Shown here: positions 16,647 through 23,806 of the stretch, piece after piece
Layout of the letters: every line of letters starts with the position of its first letter
Position numbering within the stretch: position 1 is the stretch's first letter
From: UBA5796 sp040752455
Lineage (GTDB): Bacteria; Chloroflexota; Anaerolineae; Anaerolineales; Villigracilaceae
Direction: 5' to 3'
DNA length: 64,000 bases
Assembly: GCA_049324115.1 (NCBI GenBank)
Contig: JBMOMN010000021.1
Span: 39,467-103,466 of the forward strand
Program-made: the position numbers and the translations under genes
Notes under the pieces: generated by a model
Seen by the model: the letters and a program-made list of their open reading frames with translations, nothing else
What the model was told of the DNA's origin: nothing
Database searches by the model: none

Positions 16647-19600
16647 ATGGAAATGGATTTGGCGCAGTTGGCAGGCCAGGCGGCGGCTTTTTTAGCCCCT
16701 TATTTACCCTATCTCATAAAAGGCGGAAAGATCGCTGCCAAAAAGGCCTTCGAAAAAGCCGGTGAACTCTTCTCGGAAGAAGCCTGGGAACAGGTGGAAA
16801 AGCTGTGGGGCAGGCTCAGGTCCAAGGTGGAGAAGAAGGAAGCGGCCAAAGAAGCCGTACAGGAAATCATCGACTCACCCAAGGACGAAGAAGCCCTCTT
16901 TATTTTGCAGCGCCAGATCAGGAAGATATTGGCCGAAGACCCGCAACTGGCAGGCGAGGCGCAGCTCATCGTGGGACAAATTGTCAATTTGTCCTACGTG
17001 AGCCAAAGCGGGGACGGCAGCATTTTCGTGGGCGGGGATGTTACAGGCAGCGACCTCCTGATTGGGCGGAACAACCGCATTGTCCATGCCCAAACTTACG
17101 TCGAGGGGAATGTCTACCACGGCCCTGCGCCTCGAAACCCGCAGGAGTCTCTGGACATCTACCGCCATGTGATGGCAAACGCCACATCCAGTCTGTCCAT
17201 GCGGGGCATAGATCTGGGCGCTTCAGACCCGACCGCCGCCCAAAAATCCATTAGCCTCGCCAATGTTTACATTGCTTTGGACACAAAGGCGCAAAAGGAA
17301 ACACAGGAAGAATACGAGAAGGAAAAAGAGTTCCGCTTCGTCGGAAGGCCGGAAAAGAACAGACCCCTGACCATCCTCGAGGCGGTGGCGCGCAACCCAC
17401 ACTTGGTCATCAAGGGTGATCCCGGCAGCGGAAAGTCCATGTTCGTCAACTACTTGACCTGGTGCCTGGCAAGCCGATCCACCCAAAGACTCAAGGATTG
17501 GCAAAAAGAAGACGCCGATTTACTGCCCATCCTCGTCATCCTGCGGGATTTTGCGCGCAGCCTGCCCAAGAAACTGCCGCCCCGGGCCGAGCCGCGCCAC
17601 CTGTGGGATTTCATCCGCTCACGCTTGAAGGCGCAAAACCTGACCGCTTCAGCCGAAGCGATACGGAACGTTTTGGAGCAGGGCAAAGCCATCCTGTTCC
17701 TGGACGGGCTGGACGAAGTGGCCACTATCGCGCAGCGGGTTTTCATCCGGGATGCAGTCCACGCTTTCGTCCAGCGGTATCCCAAAAACCGTTTCGTCGT
17801 CACCTGTCGCATCCTTTCATACCAGCCGCCCAAATCGAAAGACGATCCCGACTTGCGGCTGGCCTCTTTTCCTGAATTCGAGCTTGCCCCGTTCGACGAC
17901 GAAAAAATTGGGGCCTTCATCGAAGCCTGGTATAAGGAACTGGCCCACTTGAAGATAGTGCCTTCTGATCTGGCGGCCGATTCCAACCGAAGCCTGAAAA
18001 AAGCCATCCACCGCCCCGAGCTGGCCGAACTCGCTCCCAACCCGCTCCTGCTGACGGTGATGGCGGTGGTCAACACACACAAGGGCCGCCTGCCGGATAC
18101 GCGCGCCGTGCTTTACAAAGAAGCCGTCGAAATCCTGCTCTGGCGCTGGGAGCAGGGCAGCAAGGGCCAAGAAGCCCGCCTGCGCCAGTTGCTGTTGGAT
18201 GCCAAATGCCAGGAAATTGATCTCGAACAGGTCATCTGGAAACTCGCCTACGAGGCTCACGCCCAGACCAGCGAAACCGACAACAAGAACAGGACACTTG
18301 CAGGTATCGGTGAGCTTACCCTGCAAAAATCGTTGGCGTCGCTCAACAAAGGTGACTTGAATTGGGCCGCCAGGGTCATCGAAAGCATGAAATTACGGGC
18401 GGGGTTGCTGCTGGAACGCGACCCGGGTGTTTTCTCCTTCCCGCACCGTTCCTTCCAGGAATTCCTGGCGGGGACTTACCTCGAAGCCCAGGACGATTTC
18501 GTCAGCCGCGCCAGGGAATTGGCCGACAACCAATTGCTCTGGCGTGAAACCATCTTGTGGGCGGTCAGCCGCCGGGTGTACGTGCGCGGCTCCACTGATG
18601 GTCCCCTGGCCTTGGTCGCAGAATTATGCCCGTCCCGTCCCTGCTGCTCCCCCGAGGAATGGAGCCGGGTCTGGCTGGCTGGGGATATCCTGCTGGAAAC
18701 CGGCCTGAACCGCGTCGAAAGGTCCGAACTCGGCAACGAGCTTTTGCCCCGCGTCCGCACCCGCCTGGTTTCCCTGCTCGAACAAAGCGCCCTCACGCCG
18801 CGTGAGCGCGCCGCCGCCGGGGACACCCTGGCCCGCCTGGGCGACCCGCGCTTCGACGACGAGGCCTGGCAATTGCCCAAAGAAGGCCTGCTCGGTTTTG
18901 TGCATATCCCCGCCGGCGGGTTCCTGATGGGCACGAAAGAAGACGACATTCAAGGTTTGATAAAAAAATTTGGCGGCGGTAAAGATTATTACAAGGCTGA
19001 AGTGCCTCAACACCCCCTGGCCTTGCCGGATTACTACCTGGCGCGTTACCCGGTTACCGTGGCCCAGTTCAAAGCCTTCGTCATTGAGAGCGGCTACGAG
19101 CCGGGCAACGAAGCCTCCCTGCAAGGTGTGGACAACCATCCGGTCAGGTACGTGACCTGGTTCGATGCGGTCGCTTACTGCGATTGGCTTGACCAAAAGC
19201 TGAAAGCCATTGCGCCCGGCAAGAAAGCTGCCGGTGAAACCGAAAAAGCCTTCTGGCAGGGTCTCGAAGACGGCCGGCTGCGGGTAACTCTGCCGAGCGA
19301 AGCCGAGTGGGAAAAAGCCGCCCGCGGCACCTCTCTCCTTGAGGGAGAGGGCAGGGTGAGGGCTTTCCCCTGGGGCAACGAAATCACCCCCAACCACGCC
19401 AACTACAACGAAACCGGCATCGGCTCCACCTGCGCGGTCGGCTGTTTCCCGCGGGGCACCAGCCCTTACGGGCTGCTCGACTTGAGCGGCAATGTCTGGG
19501 AATGGACGCGCAGTATTTACAAGGAATACCCCTACCAACCCGACAAAGGACGCGAGACAATGGACGATAAAAAGTCCGTCCGTGTGCTGCGTGGCGGTGC

Positions 19601-19730
19601 GTTCAGCAACTTCGACTGGAACGTGCGTTGCGCCTACCGTTTCAGGTTCAACCCGTACGACGAATGGAACTACAACGGTTTTCGGGTGGTGGTGGCGTCT
19701 CCTATTTCTCTTCCGCGTTCTGGCTCCTGA
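16647..19730 (+). CDS. DGR target protein: NACHT NTPase with C-terminal formylglycine-enzyme (C-type-lectin) fold
   Basis: A 1027-residue multidomain protein. Residues 1-110 are a helical, charged N-terminal region of unknown role. A NACHT/STAND NTPase follows, with Walker A VIKGDPGSGKS (about 254-264) and Walker B ILFLDGLDEVA (about 349-359), then a helical linker region. From about residue 750 there is an FGE-sulfatase/SUMF1 domain (FVHIPAGGFLMG, LARYPVTVAQFKAF, LDLSGNVWEWTRS, RVLRGGAF). The last 43 residues of that fold (977-1019) are the DGR variable region. Family knowledge: NACHT proteins couple ligand sensing to oligomerisation, and DGR target proteins display ligand-binding C-type-lectin folds. 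Inference: a sensor or defence-type NTPase with a diversified tip. Residues 109-117 and about 895-906 lie on REP-like repeats. Confidence 0.9.
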   Translation: MEMDLAQLAGQAAAFLAPYLPYLIKGGKIAAKKAFEKAGELFSEEAWEQVEKLWGRLRSKVEKKEAAKEAVQEIIDSPKDEEALFILQRQIRKILAEDPQLAGEAQLIVGQIVNLSYVSQSGDGSIFVGGDVTGSDLLIGRNNRIVHAQTYVEGNVYHGPAPRNPQESLDIYRHVMANATSSLSMRGIDLGASDPTAAQKSISLANVYIALDTKAQKETQEEYEKEKEFRFVGRPEKNRPLTILEAVARNPHLVIKGDPGSGKSMFVNYLTWCLASRSTQRLKDWQKEDADLLPILVILRDFARSLPKKLPPRAEPRHLWDFIRSRLKAQNLTASAEAIRNVLEQGKAILFLDGLDEVATIAQRVFIRDAVHAFVQRYPKNRFVVTCRILSYQPPKSKDDPDLRLASFPEFELAPFDDEKIGAFIEAWYKELAHLKIVPSDLAADSNRSLKKAIHRPELAELAPNPLLLTVMAVVNTHKGRLPDTRAVLYKEAVEILLWRWEQGSKGQEARLRQLLLDAKCQEIDLEQVIWKLAYEAHAQTSETDNKNRTLAGIGELTLQKSLASLNKGDLNWAARVIESMKLRAGLLLERDPGVFSFPHRSFQEFLAGTYLEAQDDFVSRARELADNQLLWRETILWAVSRRVYVRGSTDGPLALVAELCPSRPCCSPEEWSRVWLAGDILLETGLNRVERSELGNELLPRVRTRLVSLLEQSALTPRERAAAGDTLARLGDPRFDDEAWQLPKEGLLGFVHIPAGGFLMGTKEDDIQGLIKKFGGGKDYYKAEVPQHPLALPDYYLARYPVTVAQFKAFVIESGYEPGNEASLQGVDNHPVRYVTWFDAVAYCDWLDQKLKAIAPGKKAAGETEKAFWQGLEDGRLRVTLPSEAEWEKAARGTSLLEGEGRVRAFPWGNEITPNHANYNETGIGSTCAVGCFPRGTSPYGLLDLSGNVWEWTRSIYKEYPYQPDKGRETMDDKKSVRVLRGGAFSNFDWNVRCAYRFRFNPYDEWNYNGFRVVVASPISLPRSGS
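16971..16997. repeat. GGACAAATTG palindrome lying in-frame inside the NACHT gene
   Basis: 27-bp near-perfect palindrome (arms GGACAAATTG and CAATTTGTCC), 25 of 27 bases identical to the intergenic copy at 23747-23773. Here it encodes VGQIVNLSY, residues 109-117 of the NACHT protein, without breaking the frame. Confidence 0.65.
19331..19363. repeat. CCCTCTCCC-type repeat lying in-frame inside the NACHT gene
   Basis: CTCTCTCCTTGAGGGAGAGG plus GCAGGGTGAGGG, the same design as the repeats at 5605-5648 and 25681-25779. It encodes about residues 895-906 (TSLLEGEGRVRA) in the FGE domain. Confidence 0.55.
19577..19701 (+). repeat. DGR variable region (VR)
   Basis: A 125-bp segment matches the template repeat at 20184-20308 (constant offset 607). 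Twelve bases differ: 19606, 19611, 19612, 19617, 19641, 19642, 19647, 19648, 19656, 19659, 19671 and 19679. In every case the template has A; ten are now T and two are G. Protein changes are at residues 987 (N to S), 989, 999 and 1001 (N to F), 991 (R to W), 1004 and 1009 (N to Y) and 1005 (N to D); 1011 is silent. The last 22 bases, TTTCGGG through GGCGTCTC, contain no A and are identical in both copies, as expected for the homing-initiation end. Confidence 0.95.
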
Positions 19731-19761
19731 GTGCTGTGTTCCTGGTTCCTGGTTTTCCTCT

Positions 19762-19785
19762 CCCGCCGCAAGGCGGGTCGTTTTT
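19762..19785 (+). terminator. hairpin with GCAA loop and T-run between VR and avd
   Basis: CCCGCC, loop GCAA, GGCGGG (19762-19777) is followed by TCGTTTTT. It can act as a weak Rho-independent terminator after the target gene. A stem with a tetraloop downstream of VR is also a known recognition element in some DGRs, though here it lies about 60 bp beyond VR rather than directly next to it. Confidence 0.5.
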
Positions 19786-19802
19786 AAAATTTGGGAGACT
19801 CT

Positions 19803-20141
19803 ATGCAAGAATCGCCGATCTTCACCAAAACCTTCGATATGCTGGCCTGGTTGCTGCCCGCGGCGCAAAAATTCCCACGCGAACAGCGCTTCGTGCTGGC
19901 CCAGAGGCTGCAAAATGCGGCCTTTAACTTCTACGAGGCCATTACCGCCGCATCTTTGAGCGAACAATCCGGGCCGCATTTGCAACAGGCTGACATCGAA
20001 TTACAGCGGCTGAGGCTCTACCTGCGCCTGTCTCGAAGGTTGCAATTCTTCAGCCCCGGGCAATACCAGCACGCCGCTGGCATGATCGAAGAAATCGGCA
20101 GGCTGCTCGGCGGCTGGCGAAAAAAGAAAAGCAGCATATAA
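19803..20141 (+). CDS. avd: DGR accessory variability determinant (four-helix bundle protein)
   Basis: A 112-residue, wholly helical, basic protein whose start (SPIFTKTFDMLAWLLP, then FPREQRFVLAQRL and FNFYEAI) matches the Avd/'four helix bundle' family (S23-ribosomal-protein-like). Avd pentamers bind the DGR reverse transcriptase and template RNA and are needed for mutagenic cDNA synthesis. The ATG at 19803 is chosen over the upstream TTG because GGGAGA lies just before it. It sits between VR and TR, 42 bp before the template repeat, which is standard DGR order. Confidence 0.9.
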   Translation: MQESPIFTKTFDMLAWLLPAAQKFPREQRFVLAQRLQNAAFNFYEAITAASLSEQSGPHLQQADIELQRLRLYLRLSRRLQFFSPGQYQHAAGMIEEIGRLLGGWRKKKSSI

Positions 20142-20183
20142 TTGGGAGTGCCAGAGTCATCTGGCGGGGCTGGCCGAAAACGT

Positions 20184-20308
20184 CGTCCGTGTGCTGCGTG
20201 GCGGTGCGTTCAACAACAACGACAGGAACGTGCGTTGCGCCTACCGTAACAGGAACAACCCGAACAACGAATGGAACAACAACGGATTTCGGGTGGTGGT
20301 GGCGTCTC
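20184..20308 (+). repeat. DGR template repeat (TR)
   Basis: The invariant template copy of VR. It contains 31 adenines, mostly as AAC codons when read in the VR frame (FNNND, NRNNPNNEWNNNG), the codon choice that gives DGRs the widest amino-acid access. Of these adenines 12 differ in VR; no other base differs over the 125 bp. It is non-coding here: the frame that reads it is only an unsupported ORF. Confidence 0.95.
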
Positions 20309-20443
20309 ATGCTTCTCTGCGTGAAGGCTTTCAGGTTTCCCCTGTTTGCCCCAGGCCGGAAATGCTGTACATTTACGGATGGCAGTCGAGGCCGAAACAA
20401 GAGAAATAGCGCGGTCATGCCCTGGCCGGTCATGCCCAATCAC

Positions 20444-20472
20444 CCTTGCGAAGGTTTGGAACTTTCGCAAGG
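20444..20472. repeat. CCTTGCGAAGGTT palindrome between TR and the reverse transcriptase
   Basis: Arms CCTTGCGAAGGTT and AACTTTCGCAAGG pair over 12 of 13 bases. A better copy (15-bp arms) lies at 57511-57543, so this is a dispersed palindrome that has landed in the DGR spacer. The remaining sequence of 20309-20616 holds no gene I can support. Confidence 0.5.
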
Positions 20473-20558
20473 CTATGAACACGGAAGACCGGGCGAATAT
20501 AGAAGCGCCTCGCCGCCTCGGGCCCGGCCCACGCGGCGAGGCAACCTTTTATTTGTAG

Positions 20559-20577
20559 GGCAGGTTTGCAACCTGCC
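20559..20577. repeat. GGCAGGTT palindrome just upstream of the reverse transcriptase
   Basis: GGCAGGTT, loop TGC, AACCTGCC: a perfect 8-bp stem. The alternative TTG start of the reverse transcriptase (20566) falls inside it, which argues for the later ATG. It may be a dispersed repeat or part of the template RNA structure. Confidence 0.45.
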
Positions 20578-20616
20578 ATCCATGACCTTGTCGGGCTGAA
20601 AAACCCTCCCAGGCAA

Positions 20617-21711
20617 ATGCAAACGCCATCTGATTCTATCCAGGAAACCTTTAGGGTCTATGACTGGGACAACCTGCTACTCGCTTACCGCAAGGCCAGC
20701 AGGGGTAAGCGTGGTCATCCCGGCGTGGCCGCCTTCGAGTATCGCCTGGAAGACAACCTGCTCCAACTCCAGCGCGAACTGCAAGACCAGACCTACCAGC
20801 CGGGGGCATACCACAGTTTCTACATCCACGATCCCAAGAAACGCCTGATCTCTGCCGCGCCTTTCCGCGACCGGGTTGTCCATCATGCCCTGTGCAACCT
20901 GGTCGAGCCGGTTTTCGAGCGGGGGTTCATCTCCGATTCCTACGCCAACCGCCTCGGCAAAGGCACCCACAAGGCGCTCGACCGGGCCCAGGAATACTCC
21001 CGCCGCTTTCGCTACGCCCTGCCCTGCGATATCCGCCAATTTTTCCCAAGCATTGATCATGCCGTCCTGCACGGTATTTTGGCCCGCAAAATCGAAAACA
21101 CCGGCCTGCTCTGGTTGGTAGAGCGGATCCTGGAAAGCGGGACAGGCGTACTCTCGCAGGAATACGAGATGGTGTATTTCCCCGGCGACGATCTCCTGGC
21201 TGCCTTGCGACCACGCGGCCTGCCGATCGGCAACCTCACCAGCCAGTTCTGGGCCAACTGCTATCTCGACCCTTTCGACCACTTCGTCAAACGGCGGCTG
21301 CGCTGCAAGGGCTACCTCCGTTACGTGGATGATTTCCTGCTGTTCTCGAACAACAGGCTGGAAATCAACCGGTGGCGCGAACAGATCATCCGGGAATTGC
21401 GCCGTTACCGGCTGACCCTGCACGAAAGAACCTGCCAGCCGCGCCCCGTCGGTGAAGGCCTTCCCTTTCTCGGGTTCGTCGTCTTCCCCACCCATCGCAG
21501 GCTCAAACGGCGCAAAGGGACCGTATTCCAGCGTAAACTGAGATCGCTCCTCCGGCAATACCAAAGGGGCGAAATCGCTTTTCGGCAACTCGATGCGAGC
21601 CTCGAAGGCTGGGTCAACCACGTCCGTTACGGGGATACCTGGGGATTACGCCGGGCTGTCTTGTCGGTAGTCTCCCTCTCAAGTGCAGGTGGAGATTTTT
21701 GCCGCGAATGA
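20617..21711 (+). CDS. DGR reverse transcriptase
   Basis: Reverse transcriptase of 364 residues from the ATG at 20617 (a TTG at 20566 would add 17). The catalytic block is YVDDFLLF; the upstream block LPIGNLTSQFWANCYLDPFDH carries the IGNxxSQ form typical of DGR enzymes rather than retrons or group II introns. Also present are KRLISAAPFRDRVVHHAL, CDIRQFFPSIDH and the closing GWVNHVRYGDTWGLRR. No maturase or endonuclease domain is attached. It copies TR RNA into cDNA with errors at adenines, in complex with Avd. It follows TR by about 310 nt. Confidence 0.95.
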   Translation: MQTPSDSIQETFRVYDWDNLLLAYRKASRGKRGHPGVAAFEYRLEDNLLQLQRELQDQTYQPGAYHSFYIHDPKKRLISAAPFRDRVVHHALCNLVEPVFERGFISDSYANRLGKGTHKALDRAQEYSRRFRYALPCDIRQFFPSIDHAVLHGILARKIENTGLLWLVERILESGTGVLSQEYEMVYFPGDDLLAALRPRGLPIGNLTSQFWANCYLDPFDHFVKRRLRCKGYLRYVDDFLLFSNNRLEINRWREQIIRELRRYRLTLHERTCQPRPVGEGLPFLGFVVFPTHRRLKRRKGTVFQRKLRSLLRQYQRGEIAFRQLDASLEGWVNHVRYGDTWGLRRAVLSVVSLSSAGGDFCRE

Positions 21712-21763
21712 CGCGAATTTTTACGAAAGGAAGAGAAAAATTCGCGTGAATTCGTGAAATTCG
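21700..21763. repeat. imperfect inverted repeat of CGCGAAT words
   Basis: GCCGCGAAT and CGCGAATTTTT are mirrored by AAAAATTCGCG and ATTCGCGGC about 30 nt later. The same words recur around 27744-28079 and 48290-48665. The remainder of 21712-21972 shows no gene. Confidence 0.45.
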
Positions 21764-21972
21764 CGGCTGGTTTTCACTACTGCTCCCAACGGAATGACTA
21801 TCGCGCCGATGTTTTCGAGAATAAATTCGCGTAATTCGCTCCATCTGCGTAACGTGTGCCCGTCAGGGTATTTGCGTTAAGGTTTTTGGTTTTGTCCGGC
21901 AGGGAGCGCGCGCGATAAGAACACCCCTTTTCACGCAAAAAAACATTTGGTTGTATGATAGGGGGCATGACG

Positions 21973-23649
21973 ATGAATAAACTGAACTATCAATCTGCGC
22001 TGCAAGACTTCAACGAAGCCCGGCTCAAAGCCTCCCTGCAAGGATTGATCGCCCGGCTGACCGGCAGATCCAACGAACTGCTTTCTTACGACGAGATTGC
22101 CCGGAAGCTCAAGCTGCGGGTCCGCGCCGACCGGGGGGTGCGCGAGATCCCGGTCGCTGCGATCGTGGGGAGCGTGGGCCGGTATACCGAGTTTACGCGC
22201 ACCTTCCTGCCGCGCCGGGCCGACGACCGGGAGCGCTGGGCGAGGGTCAAGGCGGTCATGGAAGACCCGGTCGGGACGGGGCTGCCGCCCATCGAAGTTT
22301 ACATGGTGGGCGAAGCCTATTTCGTCCTGGACGGCAACCACCGCGTCTCCATCGCCAGGCAGGAGGGCTTCAAGTTCATCGAAGCCCACGTGATCGAGGT
22401 CAAGACCGACATCCCGGTCACGCCCGACCTGCAGCCCGACGACCTGATCATCAAGTCCGAATACGCCGGGTTCCTGGCCAAGACCGGGATCAAGCGCCTG
22501 TTCCCCAACGCCGACCTGGGCGTGACCGTCCCGGGGCGGTACGATGGGCTGCTGGAACACATCGAAATCCATCACTACGGCATGTCGCTCGACTTCCAGC
22601 GGGATGTGCCTTTGGAAGAGGCCGTCAGCCACTGGTACGAGACGGTCTATACCCCGTTCATCGAATCGGTGCGTGAGCGGGGCTTGCTGCGCTGGTTCCC
22701 CGGCCGGACGGAAACCGACCTTTACCTGTGGGTCTTCGAGCATCTGGAAACCCTGAAAAGCGAACTGGGCTGGGCGTCCAGCCCCGAGGCCGCCATGACC
22801 GACCTGGCCAGGAAGCGCAACCCGCGCATTGCGCAGCAGGAAGCCGAACCCGGGCACTGGCGCCAATCCAGGCTTTACGACCGTTACACAGACCACCTTT
22901 TCCGGGAAATCCTCGTGCCGGTCGGGAGCGATGGAGACAGCTTCGAAGCCCTCGAACAGGCGCTCATCATTGCCGACAAGGAACCGGCCCTGCTGCACGG
23001 GTTACACGTCCTGCCCCCCAGGGCCAAAGCCGAGGGCGACAGGGCCAGGGCGATCCGGTCCCGCTTCGACCGGCGTTGCCGGGAGGCCGGGGCCAGCGGC
23101 AGCCTGGCCGTCGTCAAAGGCGATGTATCCGACCAGATCAGCGCCTATGCCTCGATGACCGACCTGATCACGCTGAACGTAACCCACCCGCCCGAATCGG
23201 GCCTCTCCAGCCTGGGGTCCGGGCTGCGTTCGATCATCTGGCGCTCCGCCCGCCCCATCCTGACCGTCCCCGGCCGGACCAGCCCCCTCGACCGGGCGCT
23301 CCTGGCGTTCAACGGCAGCGCAAAGTCGCGAGAGGCGCTTTTCGTCGCGGCTTACATGGCCGAGCTGTGGAAGACCCGCCTGACGGTGATGACCCTGGCG
23401 GAGAAGGGACAGGTATCCCCCTCGGTGCTGGATTACGCCCGCGCCTACCTCGAACTGCACGAGGTCGAAGCCGAGTACATTTTCACCGAAGGCTCGCCGG
23501 AGACCCTCCTGGAGGCCGGCCGCGAGCGGGACATCAACCTGATCCTGATGGGCGGTTACGGCGGGTCGGCTTTGAAGGAAGTGGTCATCGGGAGCCTGGT
23601 CAACGAGCTGCTGCGCCGGTTCGAGTACCCGATCCTGATCTGCCGCTGA
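21973..23649 (+). CDS. ParB-like domain fused to two universal-stress (UspA) domains
   Basis: A 558-residue fusion. The N-terminal third has a ParB/sulfiredoxin-like core (VYMVGEAYFVLDGNHRVSIARQEG, about residues 110-140), a fold that binds nucleotides. The C-terminal half is two tandem UspA domains; the second keeps the ATP-binding glycine motif MGGYGGSALKEVVIGS, while the first is more degenerate. Start: the ATG at 21973 has AGGGGG 7 nt upstream, better than the ATGs at 21955 and 21967. Role unknown, probably a stress-related nucleotide-binding protein. It stands alone, between the DGR and htpG. Confidence 0.75.
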   Translation: MNKLNYQSALQDFNEARLKASLQGLIARLTGRSNELLSYDEIARKLKLRVRADRGVREIPVAAIVGSVGRYTEFTRTFLPRRADDRERWARVKAVMEDPVGTGLPPIEVYMVGEAYFVLDGNHRVSIARQEGFKFIEAHVIEVKTDIPVTPDLQPDDLIIKSEYAGFLAKTGIKRLFPNADLGVTVPGRYDGLLEHIEIHHYGMSLDFQRDVPLEEAVSHWYETVYTPFIESVRERGLLRWFPGRTETDLYLWVFEHLETLKSELGWASSPEAAMTDLARKRNPRIAQQEAEPGHWRQSRLYDRYTDHLFREILVPVGSDGDSFEALEQALIIADKEPALLHGLHVLPPRAKAEGDRARAIRSRFDRRCREAGASGSLAVVKGDVSDQISAYASMTDLITLNVTHPPESGLSSLGSGLRSIIWRSARPILTVPGRTSPLDRALLAFNGSAKSREALFVAAYMAELWKTRLTVMTLAEKGQVSPSVLDYARAYLELHEVEAEYIFTEGSPETLLEAGRERDINLILMGGYGGSALKEVVIGSLVNELLRRFEYPILICR

Positions 23650-23746
23650 GCGCGGCCCTCCGGGGATGGGTGCTGGCCGGTCCTGTCAAGCTGCAAGCAT
23701 GACCTACCCCTACCACTGCGGGTGGTATTAAAATAAGGGCTGCCGC

Positions 23747-23773
23747 GTAGGACAAATTGGCAATTTGTCCTAC
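23747..23773. repeat. perfect GTAGGACAAATTG palindrome
   Basis: 13-bp arms GTAGGACAAATTG and CAATTTGTCCTAC around one central base, upstream of htpG. Near-copy at 16971-16997 (inside the NACHT gene) and a divergent one at 29974-29995. Could be a REP element; an operator role for htpG is less likely because the copies lie in unrelated contexts. Confidence 0.6.
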
Positions 23774-23806
23774 AATTGGCAGGGAACCATTTTCCAGGAG
23801 GCAACA

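Larger units (their letters stand above)
19577..21711 (+). mobile_element. diversity-generating retroelement cassette (VR - avd - TR - reverse transcriptase)
   Basis: All four parts of a DGR are in the standard order on one strand: variable region at the 3' end of the target gene, accessory protein gene avd, template repeat, and reverse transcriptase. Template RNA is copied by the reverse transcriptase with Avd; errors at A are written into VR, while TR is retained. No transposase, phage genes or attachment sites are seen nearby, so it appears to be a chromosomal, cellular DGR rather than a phage one. Confidence 0.93.

Noticed and set aside
20191..20409. ORF reading through the template repeat (LRGGAFNNND...)
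   Set aside because: It has the VR protein sequence only because TR copies VR; it lacks upstream domain sequence and an RBS, so TR is treated as non-coding.
20617..21711. Reverse transcriptase as a retron or group II intron
   Set aside because: No maturase or endonuclease domain, no msr/msd-like structure recognised, and the TR/VR pair with avd settles it as a DGR.
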